From Pseudomonas sp. BGr12 (GTDB taxonomy: Bacteria; Pseudomonadota; Gammaproteobacteria; Pseudomonadales; Pseudomonadaceae): 38,922 nt of DNA. Position numbers and translations under genes: made by a program. The notes below the pieces were generated by a model. The model saw only the letters and a program-made list of their open reading frames with translations, did no database searches and was not told the DNA's origin. This document shows, piece by piece, positions 1 through 10,361 of this stretch. The stretch's first letter is position 1; each line of letters opens with the position of its first letter. The stretch is taken from positions 1 through 38,922 of the forward strand of contig NZ_JALRNF010000048.1 in NCBI RefSeq assembly GCF_030272895.1, given 5' to 3'.

Positions 1-13
1 CGTTTCACGGCCG

Positions 14-122
14 ATCGCAGCCTGGCGGCAGCTCCCACAGATACCCGGCAATCGCCTACCGACCGTGGGAGCTGGCGGAGCCTGCGATGGGGATCACACC
101 GGCCTCATCGCCGGCTCCCACA
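14..122. repeat. REP-type inverted repeat cluster
   Basis: Three related GC-rich segments lie here. One at about 14-40 ends in gctcccacag, its inverted partner at about 64-92 begins cgtgggagct and ends cctgcgat, and a third partial copy at 105-122 ends ccggctcccaca. This is the usual layout of pseudomonad REP elements outside genes. It lies just upstream of the ssu promoter and probably continues beyond the left edge of the window. Confidence 0.7.
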
Positions 123-139
123 ACGGGTTGTGTTAAGTT

Positions 140-167
140 TTGGAATAAACAAATGAAAAAATATGAT
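140..167 (+). promoter_or_regulatory. candidate sigma70 promoter for ssuE operon
   Basis: TTGGAA (140-145) and TATGAT (162-167) are separated by 16 bases in an AT-rich patch that stands out from its surroundings. The start would fall about 85 bases before ssuE. Alkanesulfonate genes are normally induced in sulfate starvation through CysB or related LysR proteins; no operator could be defined by eye. Confidence 0.45.
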
Positions 168-260
168 TTATGGGTATATGTATCGAGCTGTTAAGGTCTC
201 TCCATTCCAGCGAGAAATCCACCTCGCGGCCCTCTGGATCAAGATCAAGGAAGCGCTCCA

Positions 261-854
261 ATGCTGGTTGTTTCTCTCGGTGGCAGTCCCAGTCTACGTT
301 CACGCTCCGGCGTGTTGCTCGAGCGCAGCCGCCAGTGGCTGCAAGGCCAGGGCGTGGAGGTGGTGACCTTCCAGGTCCGCGACTTTCCCGCCGAAGACCT
401 GCTGCACGCACGTTTCGACAGCCCGAAAATCCAGCACTTCCTGCAACTGGTGGAACTGGCCGACGGCTTGATCGTGGCAACGCCGGTATACAAGGCGTCC
501 TTCGCCGGTGCCCTGAAAACCCTGCTCGACCTCCTGCCCGAACGCGCCCTGAGCCACAAGGTGGTATTGCCTGTCGCCACCGGTGGCAGCATCGCCCACA
601 TGCTGGCGGTGGACTACGCGCTCAAGCCGGTGCTGTCGGCGCTCAAGGCCCAGGAAATCCTCCAGGGCATCTTCGCCGACGACAGCCAGATCGCCTACGG
701 CGAAGGCAGCGCTGCCGCCCAGCTGGCGCCGGCCCTGGAGCAACGCCTGAACGAATCGCTGGAGCTGTTCCACGGTGCCCTGGCACGCCGGCCGAAGCCG
801 GTCGCCCCAGGAGTGTTGAATGAACGTCTGCTCAGTGCTCGCTGGAGCATCTGA
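261..854 (+). CDS. ssuE: NAD(P)H-dependent FMN reductase SsuE
   Basis: This 197-residue flavodoxin-fold protein supplies reduced FMN to the monooxygenase SsuD. The phosphate-binding loop [12 protein letters not shown] lies at residues 6-17, and [11 protein letters not shown] near residue 73 is the typical flavin-binding stretch of the SsuE/NADPH_FMN_red family. The length is close to the family's usual 180-200. The ATG at 261 follows an AAGGAAG ribosome site about 10 bases upstream. It is the first gene of an ssuEADCBF run in the same direction; the 86-base gap to ssuA carries a fresh ribosome site but no terminator. Family assignment is firm because all partner genes follow. Confidence 0.93.
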   Translation: MLVVSLGGSPSLRSRSGVLLERSRQWLQGQGVEVVTFQVRDFPAEDLLHARFDSPKIQHFLQLVELADGLIVATPVYKASFAGALKTLLDLLPERALSHKVVLPVATGGSIAHMLAVDYALKPVLSALKAQEILQGIFADDSQIAYGEGSAAAQLAPALEQRLNESLELFHGALARRPKPVAPGVLNERLLSARWSI

Positions 855-940
855 GGCCCAACCTGAAGTAACCCCCACCTTACTCGCCCGCCAACGGGCA
901 AGCAGGTGCAGCCTGAACCCCAAAGCAAAAGGAGAGCGCT

Positions 941-1906
941 ATGCGCACTGTCATTTTGCGTCGTGGTCTGGTCGCTCTGTTTGCTGCGGCTGTGTCCTTC
1001 GGCGCCATTACTCAAGCCCAGGCCGAGAGCCTGCGTATCGGTTACCAGAAGTACGGCACCCTGGTGCTGCTCAAGGCCAAGGGCTCGCTGGAAAAGCGCC
1101 TGGCGGAGCAGGGCGTGCAGGTGCAATGGACGGAGTTCCCCGGCGGCCCGCAGCTGCTTGAAGGCCTGAACGTCGGCTCCATCGACTTCGGCGTGACCGG
1201 CGAGACGCCGCCGGTATTCGCCCAGGCCGCCGGTGCCGACCTGTTGTACGTGGCCTATGAGCCGCCAGCGCCGCACAGCGAGGCGATCCTGGTGCCCAAG
1301 GGCTCGCCGATCCAGTCGGTGAAGGAGCTCAAGGGCAAGAAGGTCGCGCTGAACAAGGGCTCCAACGTCCACTACCTGCTGGTCCGCGCCCTGGAAGACG
1401 CCGGCCTCAAGTACAGCGACATCCAGCCCGTATTCCTGCCGCCTGCCGATGCCCGCGCCGCGTTCGAGCGCGGCAGTGTCGACGCCTGGGTTATCTGGGA
1501 CCCCTATCAGGCCGCCGCCGAACAACAGCTGCAGGCCCGCACCCTGCGCGATGGCAAAGGCATCGTCGACAACCATCAGTTCTACCTGGCGACCAAACCC
1601 TACGCCCAGAAGCACCCCGAGGTGATCAACACCCTGGTCGAGGAAGTGCGCGCCGTGGGCGAGTGGTCCAAGGCCAACCCGCAGGAGGTCACCGACCAGG
1701 TGGCGCCGCTGCTGGGCCTGCCGGCCGACATCACCCTGACCTCGGTCAAGCGCCAGGGCTACGGCGCCCACTTCCTCACCCCGGAGGTGGTCGATGCCCA
1801 GCAGAAAATCGCCGACACCTTCCACACGCTCAAGCTGATTCCCAAGCCGCTGAGTATCAAGGATGTGATCTGGACTCCCCCGGCCAAGGTCGCCAGCGCG
1901 CCTTGA
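941..1906 (+). CDS. ssuA: alkanesulfonate ABC transporter substrate-binding protein SsuA
   Basis: This is a periplasmic binding protein of 321 residues. Residues 1-28 form a signal peptide (basic MRTVILRRG, hydrophobic core, cleavage after TQAQA). The mature part begins [13 protein letters not shown], the classic opening of the SsuA/TauA/NMT1 family. Motifs such as [14 protein letters not shown] and [15 protein letters not shown] are typical of aliphatic sulfonate binders. It captures alkanesulfonates and hands them to SsuC/SsuB. An AGGAGAG ribosome site precedes the ATG. The exact ligand range cannot be read from sequence. Confidence 0.93.
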   Translation: MRTVILRRGLVALFAAAVSFGAITQAQAESLRIGYQKYGTLVLLKAKGSLEKRLAEQGVQVQWTEFPGGPQLLEGLNVGSIDFGVTGETPPVFAQAAGADLLYVAYEPPAPHSEAILVPKGSPIQSVKELKGKKVALNKGSNVHYLLVRALEDAGLKYSDIQPVFLPPADARAAFERGSVDAWVIWDPYQAAAEQQLQARTLRDGKGIVDNHQFYLATKPYAQKHPEVINTLVEEVRAVGEWSKANPQEVTDQVAPLLGLPADITLTSVKRQGYGAHFLTPEVVDAQQKIADTFHTLKLIPKPLSIKDVIWTPPAKVASAP

Positions 1907-1964
1907 CGATTCGCCCGTGCCGGGGCGCCGCCCCGGCTTGCGTTCCCTTCAGGAGACAACTCCA

Positions 1965-3113
1965 ATGAGCCTCAACGTATTCTGGTTTCTTCCCACCCAT
2001 GGCGACGGCCACTACCTGGGCACTGCCGAAGGCGCCCGCGCCGTGGATCATGGCTACCTGCAGCAGATTGCCCAGGCTGCCGACCGCCTGGGCTTTGGCG
2101 GGGTGCTGATCCCGACCGGTCGCTCCTGCGAAGACTCCTGGCTGGTTGCCGCATCGCTGATACCGGTGACCCAGCGTCTGAAGTTCCTGGTCGCCTTGCG
2201 CCCCGGCATCATTTCGCCAACCGTGGCGGCGCGTCAGGCCGCGACCCTGGACCGGCTGTCCGGCGGGCGTGCGCTGTTCAACCTGGTGACCGGTGGCGAT
2301 CCGGAAGAGCTGTCCGGCGATGGCCTGTTCCTCAGTCACGAAGAGCGCTACCAGGCCTCGGTGGAATTCACCCGCATCTGGCGTCGGGTGCTGGAAGGCG
2401 AAACCGTCGATTACGATGGCCAGCATATCCAGGTCAAAGGCGCCAAGCTGCTCTATCCGCCGATCCAGCAGCCGCGTCCACCGCTGTATTTCGGCGGCTC
2501 CTCGGAAGCGGCCCAGGACCTTGCCGCCGAGCAGGTCGAGTTGTACCTGACCTGGGGCGAGCCGCCAGAGGCGGTGGCCGAGAAGATCGAGCAAGTGCGG
2601 GCCAAGGCCGCCAAACAAGGTCGCAGCGTGCGCTTCGGTATCCGCCTGCACGTGATCGTGCGCGAAACCAACGCCGAGGCCTGGCAGGCCGCCGAACGGC
2701 TGATCTCGCACCTGGACGACGACACCATCGCCCGCGCCCAGGCCTCGCTGGCGCGCTTCGATTCGGTGGGCCAGCAACGCATGGCCGCGCTGCACGGCGG
2801 CAGTCGCGACAACCTGGAAGTCAGCCCCAACCTGTGGGCCGGTGTCGGCCTGGTGCGCGGTGGCGCCGGTACCGCGCTGGTCGGCGATGGGCCGACCGTG
2901 GCGGCGCGGGTCAAGGAGTACGCGGCGCTGGGCATCGATACCTTTATCTTCTCCGGTTATCCACACCTGGAGGAGTCGTACCGGGTTGCCGAACTGCTGT
3001 TCCCGCACCTGGATGTGGAGCGTCCGCAGTTGCCGAAAAGCGGTGGTTACGTGAGCCCCTTCGGCGAGATGGTGGCCAACGACATCCTGCCCAAATCCAC
3101 GGCGCAGCGCTGA
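1965..3113 (+). CDS. ssuD: FMNH2-dependent alkanesulfonate monooxygenase SsuD
   Basis: SsuD cleaves alkanesulfonates with FMNH2 and O2 to an aldehyde and sulfite. The 382-residue protein opens [19 protein letters not shown], matching the luciferase-like SsuD family in sequence and length. The conserved cysteine sits in SCEDSW (Cys55), and [21 protein letters not shown] is family-typical. The reading frame is open from 1917, but the ATG at 1965 follows AGGAGA at 1951 and gives the family N-terminus, so it is preferred. It receives reduced flavin from SsuE and substrate from the SsuABC importer. Confidence 0.95.
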   Translation: MSLNVFWFLPTHGDGHYLGTAEGARAVDHGYLQQIAQAADRLGFGGVLIPTGRSCEDSWLVAASLIPVTQRLKFLVALRPGIISPTVAARQAATLDRLSGGRALFNLVTGGDPEELSGDGLFLSHEERYQASVEFTRIWRRVLEGETVDYDGQHIQVKGAKLLYPPIQQPRPPLYFGGSSEAAQDLAAEQVELYLTWGEPPEAVAEKIEQVRAKAAKQGRSVRFGIRLHVIVRETNAEAWQAAERLISHLDDDTIARAQASLARFDSVGQQRMAALHGGSRDNLEVSPNLWAGVGLVRGGAGTALVGDGPTVAARVKEYAALGIDTFIFSGYPHLEESYRVAELLFPHLDVERPQLPKSGGYVSPFGEMVANDILPKSTAQR

Positions 3114-3123
3114 GGGCCGGGTC

Positions 3124-3918
3124 ATGAGTCGAACATCCACTCCCTGGCCGCAGCGCCTGGCGCCCTGGGCGCTGCCGCTGCTGCTGCTGGCAGTCTGGCA
3201 ACTGGCGGTCAGCGCTGGCTGGCTGTCGACGCGCATCCTGCCGGCCCCCAGCGCGGTGTTCAGCGCCGGTGTCGAACTGGTGCGCAGCGGCGAAATCTGG
3301 ACCCACCTGGCCATCAGTGGCTGGCGTGCCGCGCTCGGCTTCCTGATCGGCGGCTCGATCGGCCTGGCACTGGGTTTCATCACCGGCCTGTCGACCTGGG
3401 GCGAACGCCTGCTCGACAGCTCGGTGCAGATGATCCGCAACGTGCCGCACCTGGCGCTGATCCCGTTGGTGATCCTGTGGTTCGGTATCGATGAGTCGGC
3501 GAAAATTTTCCTGGTCGCCCTGGGCACCTTGTTCCCGATCTACCTGAATACCTACCACGGCATTCGCAACGTCGATCCGGCGCTGGTGGAAATGGCGCGC
3601 AGCTATGGCCTTTCGGGCTTTGCCCTGTTCCGCCAGGTGATCCTGCCCGGCGCCTTGCCGTCGATCGTGGTCGGGGTGCGCTTCGCCCTGGGGTTCATGT
3701 GGCTGACCCTGATCGTCGCCGAAACCATTTCCGCCAACGCCGGCATCGGCTACCTGGCCATGAACGCCCGGGAGTTCCTGCAGACCGACGTGGTGGTGTT
3801 GGCCATCGTCCTCTACGCCGTGCTCGGCAAGCTCGCCGACCTGGCGGCGCGGGGCCTGGAGCGGGTCTGGCTGCGCTGGCACCCGGCTTATCAACCTGTT
3901 CGGGGAGAGGGCGCATGA
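3124..3918 (+). CDS. ssuC: alkanesulfonate ABC transporter permease SsuC
   Basis: This is a 264-residue inner-membrane permease with about six hydrophobic segments, the first at residues 13-30. The BPD_transp_1 loop that contacts the ATPase is visible around residues 160-180 ([20 protein letters not shown]). It starts 10 bases after ssuD stops, and its TGA overlaps the ssuB ATG by four bases, indicating translational coupling. With SsuA and SsuB it forms the sulfonate importer. Confidence 0.94.
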   Translation: MSRTSTPWPQRLAPWALPLLLLAVWQLAVSAGWLSTRILPAPSAVFSAGVELVRSGEIWTHLAISGWRAALGFLIGGSIGLALGFITGLSTWGERLLDSSVQMIRNVPHLALIPLVILWFGIDESAKIFLVALGTLFPIYLNTYHGIRNVDPALVEMARSYGLSGFALFRQVILPGALPSIVVGVRFALGFMWLTLIVAETISANAGIGYLAMNAREFLQTDVVVLAIVLYAVLGKLADLAARGLERVWLRWHPAYQPVRGEGA

Positions 3919-4727
3919 CCATCCTCAAGGAAGCACCGGCACGGCTGCTGCGCGGCATTCCGCTGGCGGCGCAGAACCTGAAGAAAACCTTCGGCCAGCG
4001 CCAGGTATTGCGCGACATCGACCTGCACATCCCGGCCGGGCAGTTCGTTGCCATTGTCGGCCGTAGTGGCTGTGGCAAGAGCACCCTGCTGCGCCTGCTC
4101 GCCGGTCTCGACCAGCCCACCGGCGGCGAGCTGCTGGCAGGCTCGGCGCCGCTCGGCGAGGCGCGCGAAGACACCCGCCTGATGTTCCAGGAGGCGCGTT
4201 TGCTGCCCTGGAAGAAGGTGATCGATAACGTCGGCCTGGGCCTGTCAGGCAACTGGCGGGAGCAGGCATTGCAAGCCCTGGAAGCGGTCGGCCTGGCCGA
4301 GCGTGCCCATGAATGGCCGGCGGCCTTGTCCGGTGGCCAGAAGCAGCGTGTGGCCCTGGCCCGCGCCTTGATCCACCAGCCGCGCCTGTTGCTGCTCGAC
4401 GAGCCGCTGGGGGCGCTGGATGCGCTGACCCGTATCGAGATGCAGCAACTGATCGAACGGCTCTGGCGCCAGCATGGCTTCACCGTGTTGCTGGTCACCC
4501 ACGATGTCAGCGAAGCGGTGGCGGTCGCCGACCGGGTGATCCTCATCGAAGACGGCGAAGTGGGCCTGGACCTCAGCATCGACCTGCCTCGTCCCCGTGT
4601 ACGTGGTTCCCATCGCCTGGCCGCGCTGGAAACCGAAGTCCTCAACCGTGTTCTCTCGGTACCGGGCACGCCGCCCGGGCCGGAACCCGTAGCACCGTTG
4701 CCTACGCAATTGCGTTGGGCTCATTGA
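3915..4727 (+). CDS. ssuB: alkanesulfonate ABC transporter ATP-binding protein SsuB
   Basis: This cytoplasmic ATPase of 270 residues powers the SsuABC importer. Walker A is GRSGCGKST (49-57), the ABC signature [15 protein letters not shown] starts at 138, Walker [13 protein letters not shown] has its Asp at 162, and the H-loop is LVTHD. The open frame extends upstream into ssuC, but the ATG at 3915 sits in an ATGA overlap with the ssuC stop behind GGGAGAGG, so this start is chosen. The C-terminal 40 residues are proline-rich and poorly conserved, as in other SsuB/TauB proteins. Confidence 0.94.
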   Translation: MTILKEAPARLLRGIPLAAQNLKKTFGQRQVLRDIDLHIPAGQFVAIVGRSGCGKSTLLRLLAGLDQPTGGELLAGSAPLGEAREDTRLMFQEARLLPWKKVIDNVGLGLSGNWREQALQALEAVGLAERAHEWPAALSGGQKQRVALARALIHQPRLLLLDEPLGALDALTRIEMQQLIERLWRQHGFTVLLVTHDVSEAVAVADRVILIEDGEVGLDLSIDLPRPRVRGSHRLAALETEVLNRVLSVPGTPPGPEPVAPLPTQLRWAH

Positions 4728-4747
4728 CCAAAAAAGGAAGCAAGCAG

Positions 4748-4963
4748 ATGACCATCAAAGCGATCAACGTGCGTAACCAGTTCAAGGGCACCGTGAAGGA
4801 AATCCTCGAAGGCCCGGTGCTGTCGGAAATCGATGTGCAGACCGCCTCGGGTATCGTCACCTCGGTGATTACCACCCGCTCGGTACGCGAGCTGGAGCTG
4901 ACCATTGGCAGTGAAGTGATTGCCTTTGTGAAGTCCACCGAAGTGTCGATTGCCAAGCTTTGA
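4748..4963 (+). CDS. ssuF: molybdopterin-binding (Mop) protein SsuF
   Basis: This 71-residue protein is a single Mop domain: MTIKAINVRNQFKGTVKEI, a central GIVTSVITTRS, then ELTIGSEVIAFVKSTEVSI. Mop domains bind molybdate or tungstate oxyanions. SsuF is the small last gene of Pseudomonas ssu operons; from the literature it is needed for growth on some sulfonates, but its mechanism is unclear. The ATG at 4748 follows AAGGAAG and lies 20 bases after ssuB. A REP pair directly after its stop closes the operon. Confidence 0.9.
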   Translation: MTIKAINVRNQFKGTVKEILEGPVLSEIDVQTASGIVTSVITTRSVRELELTIGSEVIAFVKSTEVSIAKL

Positions 4964-4977
4964 ATGGCGGCGATCTT

Positions 4978-5044
4978 ATCGCGGGGCAAGCCCGCTCCTA
5001 CAGGTGTGGGAGCGGCGGTGCGACGACTCGACTTGCCCCGCGAT
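4978..5044. repeat. REP inverted pair between ssuF and tetR
   Basis: Perfect 13-base arms ATCGCGGGGCAAG (4978-4990) and CTTGCCCCGCGAT (5032-5044) flank a GC-rich centre containing gtgggagcgg. It occupies the space between two convergent genes and may fold as a long hairpin that protects or ends both transcripts. The same arms recur in the opposite arrangement at the right end of the window. Confidence 0.85.
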
Positions 5045-5051
5045 TGCGTGG

Positions 5052-5678
5052 TCAGCGTTTAGGCAAGAAGGGTGGCAAGTACAACCCCAGGTACGCATCG
5101 AACACCCGCATCCCTTCCTCGGCCATGCGCGGGGTGATCTGCCCGTGCAGCTGCACCGAGCGGGCATATACACGGTCACCCAGCTCCATGGCCAGGGCGA
5201 ACACATCCACATCCTGCGGCAATACCGGCAGCTGAAAATGCTGGGTGAACACCTTGTGCATCAGGTCGCCCAGTTCGATGTCGTGCTGGCGGTCGGCCTG
5301 GGTCACTTCGCTCAGGCCATGCTGGGCGAGGATCAACTGGCGGGCCGCGGCATCCTGGTTGTAGATGCTCAGCATGCGTTGCTCGACCAGGCGCGACAGG
5401 TCGTGCCAGGTGTTCAGTTGCGCGGTCTCGATCGGCGCCTGCAGGCAGGCGCGAAACGCACAGTGTACATCCGCAGTCAGGGCTTCAAGCAGGGCCGGCA
5501 CGCTGGCGAAGAAGTGGTAGACCGACGACGGTGGAATCTGCGCCCGCTCGGCCACGCTGTAGATCGAAAGACCCGCCACACCTTCATCGGCCAGCAGCGC
5601 CCGCGCCGCGGCGAGGATCGAATCGATCCTGGCCTGGCTGCTGGCGCGGGGCTTGCGGGCGCTCTGGACGCGGCTCAT
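5052..5678 (-). CDS. TetR/AcrR family transcriptional regulator
   Basis: The protein has 208 residues. Its N-terminal TetR_N helix-turn-helix spans about residues 15-60 (RIDSILAAARALLADEGVAGLSIYSVAERAQIPPSSVYHFF). The rest is a divergent all-helical ligand-binding domain with no recognisable effector motif. The ATG at 5678 shares one base with the gshA stop, so it is translated after gshA and is probably the last gene of that transcript. Targets could be gshA, the convergent ssu operon or itself; nothing in the sequence decides this. Confidence 0.85.
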   Translation of the reverse strand: MSRVQSARKPRASSQARIDSILAAARALLADEGVAGLSIYSVAERAQIPPSSVYHFFASVPALLEALTADVHCAFRACLQAPIETAQLNTWHDLSRLVEQRMLSIYNQDAAARQLILAQHGLSEVTQADRQHDIELGDLMHKVFTQHFQLPVLPQDVDVFALAMELGDRVYARSVQLHGQITPRMAEEGMRVFDAYLGLYLPPFLPKR

Positions 5679-7264
5679 CAGTTACTGATCGCCAGGATGC
5701 TGGCCTGGTAGGCGCTGACGAACAGGTCGAAGTCGGCCTTGTTCTCTTCACGCTCAAGCGTGGCCTGGGCCTCCAGGGATTCGCGCGCCGCGGTTTCGAA
5801 ACGCTGTTGCTCGTCCGCCGGCAACGCCTGGCTGCGGAAGAACTCGGCATGGGCCTGGCTCTGGCGCAGGGCGAAGCGGCTGAAGCTCTCTTTGCGCTCG
5901 GTCATGCTTTTCAGCACCTGGGCCGATGGCGTCAGGTCCGGGTCTTTGACCTTGGCCTTCTGCAGCTGCAGGGCCTGGGCGTGCTCGTCACCGCCCAGGC
6001 TGCGGTCGAGCAGCTCGGCCAGCGGCGCGATACGTTCGAGCAGCTCATCGGCCCACTGCTTGAGCACCACCGGCTTGCCATCGCGTTGCAGGTGCAGACC
6101 TGGGCGACGACCTTCCTTGACCACCTTGAGGAAGTTGCCGGTGCAGTTGCCGCACTCGTCGAATTTCAGCAGCGGGCTTTCTTCCAGGGCGCAGAACAGC
6201 AGGAAGGCGTCGAGGAAACGGGCTTCGGGCAGCTCGATGCCGGTCGGCAGGAACGGGTTGATGTCCAGGCAGCGCACTTCGACGTACTGGATGCCGCGGG
6301 CCATCAGCGCCTGGATCGGCCGCTCGCCGGAGTAGGTCACGCGTTTGGGGCGGATGTTGGAGTAGTACTCGTTCTCGATCTGCAGGATGTTGGTGTTGAG
6401 CTGCACCCACTCGCCATCCTTGTGCGTACCGACCTCGACATAGGGCGCGTAGGGCGTGGCCACGGCCTTGCGCAGGCTGTCGGTGTAGCTGGTGAGATCG
6501 TTGTAGCAGGGCGTCAGGCCCGCCTGGGCGTTGCTCTGGTAGCCCAGGTCGCTCATGCGCAGGCTGGTGGCGTAGGGCAGGTACAGGGTGTCGGCGTCGA
6601 ACTGTTCGAGCTGGTGCGGGCGGCCGCGCAGGAAACCGGCGTCCAGCGCAGGCGAGGCGCCGAACAGGTACATCAGCAGCCAGCTGTAGCGGCGGAAGTT
6701 GCGGATCAGGGCGATGTAGGCCGCCGACTGGTAGTCGCGGTCGTCCAGCGGGCTGCCTTCGGCGGCACGCAGCAGCGGCCAGAGTTTTTCCGGCAGCGAG
6801 AAGTTGTAGTGAATCCCGGCGATGCACTGCATGGTGCGGCCGTAACGCAGGGCCAGGCCCTTGCGGTAGACGTACTTGAGCTGACCGATGTTGGAGGTGC
6901 CGTACCAGGCGATCGGAATGTCTTCCTCGGCCGGCAGCGGGCAGGGCATCGACGGGCTCCACAGGTACTCGTTGCCCAACTGGGTGTAGGCGAAGCGGTG
7001 GATGTTCTCCAGGCTTTCGAGGGTCTGCGCCGGGTCGGTCAGGGCCGGAGTGATGAACTCCAGCAGCGACTCCGAGTAGTCCGTGGTGATCTGCTCGTGG
7101 GTCAGCGCCGAACCCAGGGCTTCGGGGTGCGGGGTCTGGGCCAGGCGACCATCCTCGGTCACACGCAGGCATTCGCGCTCGATGCCGTGCAGGCACTGCT
7201 TGAGCAGGGAGAGGTTGTCGCCCTGGCCGAGCAGGCTCAGGCGGCGGTTGAGAAGTTCGCTCAA
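5678..7264 (-). CDS. gshA: glutamate-cysteine ligase (gamma-glutamylcysteine synthetase)
   Basis: GshA joins glutamate and cysteine with ATP, the first and limiting step of glutathione synthesis in the cytoplasm. At 528 residues it fits the proteobacterial type 1 family. Recognisable stretches are [52 protein letters not shown] and [13 protein letters not shown]. The frame is open to a GTG at 7279, but the TTG at 7264 gives the family start MSELLNRRL and has AAGGA seven bases before it, so TTG is preferred. It lies downstream of tex and a thioesterase, with tetR overlapping its stop. Confidence 0.94.
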   Translation of the reverse strand: MSELLNRRLSLLGQGDNLSLLKQCLHGIERECLRVTEDGRLAQTPHPEALGSALTHEQITTDYSESLLEFITPALTDPAQTLESLENIHRFAYTQLGNEYLWSPSMPCPLPAEEDIPIAWYGTSNIGQLKYVYRKGLALRYGRTMQCIAGIHYNFSLPEKLWPLLRAAEGSPLDDRDYQSAAYIALIRNFRRYSWLLMYLFGASPALDAGFLRGRPHQLEQFDADTLYLPYATSLRMSDLGYQSNAQAGLTPCYNDLTSYTDSLRKAVATPYAPYVEVGTHKDGEWVQLNTNILQIENEYYSNIRPKRVTYSGERPIQALMARGIQYVEVRCLDINPFLPTGIELPEARFLDAFLLFCALEESPLLKFDECGNCTGNFLKVVKEGRRPGLHLQRDGKPVVLKQWADELLERIAPLAELLDRSLGGDEHAQALQLQKAKVKDPDLTPSAQVLKSMTERKESFSRFALRQSQAHAEFFRSQALPADEQQRFETAARESLEAQATLEREENKADFDLFVSAYQASILAISN

Positions 7265-7364
7265 GATGGATTCCTTCACGCGTCAGTCGCCCCAATATGG
7301 GGGTAGCGTTGACGGTCTACAAGGGTGGACAGAGGAACTGGCGTTGTCGCCTGGTATCGGCGGG

Positions 7365-7394
7365 CTTTCGGCAGTGCCTGCGCTCTGCCGAAAG
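7365..7394. repeat. perfect 10-bp inverted repeat in gshA leader
   Basis: CTTTCGGCAG (7365-7374) and CTGCCGAAAG (7385-7394) are separated by 10 bases, lying between the thioesterase stop and gshA. No T run follows on either strand, so it is not a standard intrinsic terminator. It could be an RNA processing or stability element, or a protein site. Confidence 0.6.
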
Positions 7395-7417
7395 TATCGC
7401 AATTTGGCTGTTTGCGG

Positions 7418-7801
7418 CTAGAGGACAGCGAAGGTTCCCTGGGCTTTTGCCACCAACTTGTCGCCCTGGAGCACATCGGCGTCGACCACCAGGGTGCGGC
7501 GTCCGGCATGCAGCACCCGGGCGATGCACAGCACTTCGCCTTCACCGACGGCGCGCAGGTAGTTGATCTTGCACTCCAGGGTGACGCTCTGCTGGTCGAA
7601 ACCATGGGCACTGGAGCAGGCCAGGCCCATGGCGGTGTCCACCAGGCTGAAGATCGCGCCGCCGTGTAGCTTGCCGCCCCGGTTGCGCAGGTGCGGCTGC
7701 ATGTCCAGGGTCATTTCTGCAACGCCCGCCTCCAGGCGCTGCAGGCGGCAACCGAGCAGTTGGCTGAAGGCGCTGAGGACAACCTCTTGCGGAGCCTCCA
7801 T
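7418..7801 (-). CDS. PaaI-family hotdog thioesterase
   Basis: This 127-residue hotdog-fold protein carries the 4HBT/PaaI signature NRGGKLHGGAIFSLVDTAMGLA around residues 40-61, where the HGG segment and the acidic residue in the following helix form the active site of acyl-CoA thioesterases. The substrate is unknown. The ATG at 7801 overlaps the tex stop by one base (TGATG); a GTG one codon earlier is also possible. The gene is probably co-transcribed with tex. Confidence 0.85.
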   Translation of the reverse strand: MEAPQEVVLSAFSQLLGCRLQRLEAGVAEMTLDMQPHLRNRGGKLHGGAIFSLVDTAMGLACSSAHGFDQQSVTLECKINYLRAVGEGEVLCIARVLHAGRRTLVVDADVLQGDKLVAKAQGTFAVL

Positions 7802-10119
7802 CACTTCTTCTTCAACTGCTTGGCGTTGGCGAACAGCGCCGCCATGGCGTTGTTGGACGGCGCCGGGGTTTCCTTGGCGCGGGCCGGTGCGCTTTGCTGG
7901 CGTGGCGCCGAGCCCGGGCGGCTGCCACGGGCGCCATCGATCTTCTCGCCCGGGGTGTCGCTCATGCGCATCGACAGGCCGACGCGTTTGCGCGGGATGT
8001 CGACTTCCATGACCTTGACCTTGACCACGTCGCCGGCCTTGACCGCTTCACGCGGGTCCTTGATGAATTTCTCCGACAGCGCCGAGATATGCACCAGGCC
8101 ATCCTGGTGCACGCCGATGTCGACGAAAGCACCGAAGTTGGTGACGTTGGTGACCACGCCTTCGAGGATCATCCCCAGCTGCAGGTCCTTGAGGTCTTCG
8201 ACGCCTTCCTGGAACTCGGCGGTCTTGAACTCCGGACGCGGGTCGCGGCCGGGTTTGTCCAGTTCCTGGAGGATGTCGGTGACGGTCGGCAGGCCGAAGG
8301 TTTCGTCGGTGAATTTCTTCGGGTCCAGGCGCTTGAGGAAACCGCTGTCGCCGATCAGCGAACGGATGTCGCGCTCGGTTTCGGCGGCGATGCGCTGCAC
8401 CAGCGGGTAGGCCTCAGGGTGCACTGCCGAGGCGTCCAGCGGGTTGTCGCCGTTCATGACGCGCAGGAAGCCGGCGGCCTGTTCGAAGGTTTTCTCGCCC
8501 AGGCGGCTGACTTTCTTCAGCGCCGCACGGGTCTTGAACGCACCGTTGGCGTCACGGTGGGCCACGATGTTCTGCGCCAGGGTGCTGTTGAGGCCGGAGA
8601 TACGCGCCAGCAGGGCCACCGAGGCGGTGTTGACGTCGACGCCGACGGCGTTCACGCAGTCCTCGACCACAGCATCCAGGCCGCGCGCCAGCTTGAGCTG
8701 GGAGACGTCGTGCTGGTACTGGCCGACACCGATGGATTTCGGGTCGATCTTCACCAGCTCGGCCAGCGGATCCTGCAGGCGGCGGGCGATGGACACGGCG
8801 CCACGGATCGACACGTCCAGGTCCGGGAATTCCCTGGCGGCCAGTTCGGAGGCCGAGTACACCGAAGCGCCGGCCTCGGAGACCATGATCTTGGTCATTT
8901 TCAGAGCCGGGTATTTCTTGATCAGCTCGGCGGCCAGCTTGTCGGTCTCGCGGCTGGCGGTGCCGTTGCCGATGGCGATCAGTTCGACCGAGTGCTTGGC
9001 GCACAGCGCAGCCAGCACGGCGATGGTCTGGTCCCACTGGTTTTTCGGCACGTGCGGGTAGACCGTGGCGGTGTCGAGCAGCTTGCCGGTGGCATCCACC
9101 ACCGCCACCTTGCAGCCGGTGCGCAGGCCCGGGTCCAGGCCCAGGGTGGCGCGCGGGCCGGCCGGTGCGGCCAGCAGCAGGTCGTGCAGGTTGTGGGCGA
9201 AGACGTTGATCGCCTCGCCTTCGGCGTTGTCGCGCAGCTCACCGAACAAGTCGGTTTCCAGGTGGCTGTAGAGCTTGACCTTCCAGGTCCAGCGCACCAC
9301 TTCGGCCAGCCACTTGTCGGCCGGGCGATTGCGGTTCTGCAGGCCGAAACGTTCGGCAATCATCAGCTCGCATGGGTGCAGGGTGCCCGGCAGTTCTTCG
9401 CCGACCTTCAGGGTTGCGGCCAGGACACCTTCGTTGCGGCCGCGGAAAATGGCCAGGGCGCGGTGCGACGGCACGCTCTTGAGCAGTTCGTCGTGTTCGA
9501 AATAGTCGCGGAACTTGGCGCCTTCCTCTTCCTTGCCGGCCACCAGGCGGGCGCTGAGCACCGCTTCCTGTTTGAGGAAGCTGCGCAGCTTGTCGAGCAG
9601 GCTGGCGTCTTCGGCGAAACGCTCCATGAGGATGTACTTGGCGCCTTCGAGGGCGGCCTTGACGTCGGCGACGCCTTTGTCGGCATCGACGAAGCGGGCG
9701 GCTTCGGCTTCAGGGCTCAGTTGCGGGTCGTTCATCAGGCCGTCGGCCAGCTCGCCAAGGCCCGCTTCCAGGGCGATCTGGCCCTTGGTGCGACGCTTTT
9801 GCTTGTACGGCAGGTACAGGTCTTCGAGGCGGGTCTTGGTATCGGCCAGCTTGATCTCGCGGGCCAGTTCCGGGGTCAGCTTGCCTTGCTCTTCGATGCT
9901 GGCCAGGATGCTGACGCGGCGCTCGTCCAGTTCGCGCAGGTAGCGCAGGCGCTCTTCCAGGTGACGCAGTTGGGTGTCGTCCAGGCTGCCGGTCACTTCT
10001 TTGCGGTAACGGGCGATAAAAGGCACGGTCGAGCCTTCATCAAGCAGGGCCACGGCCGCTTCGACCTGTTGCGGGCGGACGCCGAGTTCCTCGGCGATGC
10101 GGCTGTTGATGCTGTCCAT
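7801..10119 (-). CDS. tex: RNA-binding transcription accessory protein Tex
   Basis: Tex is a cytoplasmic nucleic-acid-binding protein related to eukaryotic Spt6, linked to transcription and stress or toxin expression in several bacteria. This copy has 772 residues, the normal size. An N-terminal helical Tex domain is followed by a YqgF-like RNase H fold ([20 protein letters not shown]), helix-hairpin-helix repeats at about 490-570 ([15 protein letters not shown]) and an S1 domain at about 644-715 ([21 protein letters not shown]). A basic, low-complexity tail ends in KKK. Open frame continues upstream to 10317, but the ATG at 10119 follows an AGGTGG ribosome site and gives the usual start [13 protein letters not shown]. 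Confidence 0.96.
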   Translation of the reverse strand: MDSINSRIAEELGVRPQQVEAAVALLDEGSTVPFIARYRKEVTGSLDDTQLRHLEERLRYLRELDERRVSILASIEEQGKLTPELAREIKLADTKTRLEDLYLPYKQKRRTKGQIALEAGLGELADGLMNDPQLSPEAEAARFVDADKGVADVKAALEGAKYILMERFAEDASLLDKLRSFLKQEAVLSARLVAGKEEEGAKFRDYFEHDELLKSVPSHRALAIFRGRNEGVLAATLKVGEELPGTLHPCELMIAERFGLQNRNRPADKWLAEVVRWTWKVKLYSHLETDLFGELRDNAEGEAINVFAHNLHDLLLAAPAGPRATLGLDPGLRTGCKVAVVDATGKLLDTATVYPHVPKNQWDQTIAVLAALCAKHSVELIAIGNGTASRETDKLAAELIKKYPALKMTKIMVSEAGASVYSASELAAREFPDLDVSIRGAVSIARRLQDPLAELVKIDPKSIGVGQYQHDVSQLKLARGLDAVVEDCVNAVGVDVNTASVALLARISGLNSTLAQNIVAHRDANGAFKTRAALKKVSRLGEKTFEQAAGFLRVMNGDNPLDASAVHPEAYPLVQRIAAETERDIRSLIGDSGFLKRLDPKKFTDETFGLPTVTDILQELDKPGRDPRPEFKTAEFQEGVEDLKDLQLGMILEGVVTNVTNFGAFVDIGVHQDGLVHISALSEKFIKDPREAVKAGDVVKVKVMEVDIPRKRVGLSMRMSDTPGEKIDGARGSRPGSAPRQQSAPARAKETPAPSNNAMAALFANAKQLKKK

Positions 10120-10209
10120 AAAACCACCTGACAAATTGTGATTGCAAAAGGCCGCGGGCGGGCGCCGGAGGGCGCTTCGGGGCAATGCGGCGCTGGCTGA
10201 AAGCGGCGC

Positions 10210-10215
10210 ATTATA
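10210..10215 (-). promoter_or_regulatory. candidate -10 element for tex
   Basis: A perfect TATAAT on the minus strand lies about 90 bases upstream of the tex ATG. No convincing -35 box sits 16-18 bases further upstream, so this is only a partial promoter. The region between the divergent tex and ompR starts (10120-10361) shows no gene. Confidence 0.4.
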
Positions 10216-10361
10216 CCCAGCCAACCGGGGTTGCGGTGATGGCAGCGCGCCAGCTTGCAGCCAGGCAGAACTGGCACATGGGGAAAAATCTGCTAACAAT
10301 GCACACGGCACGGTCAATGGCGGCTAAGCCATAATGCGTGCCGAGATTAGAGGAGCTATCC

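Noticed and set aside
5531..7306. 591-codon plus-strand open frame opposite gshA
   Set aside because: Shadow of gshA; it crosses gene boundaries and lacks a ribosome site.
7894..10131. 745-codon plus-strand open frame opposite tex
   Set aside because: Antisense shadow of a high-GC gene: low-complexity H/Q/R/V-rich translation with no family resemblance, while the minus strand encodes full-length Tex.
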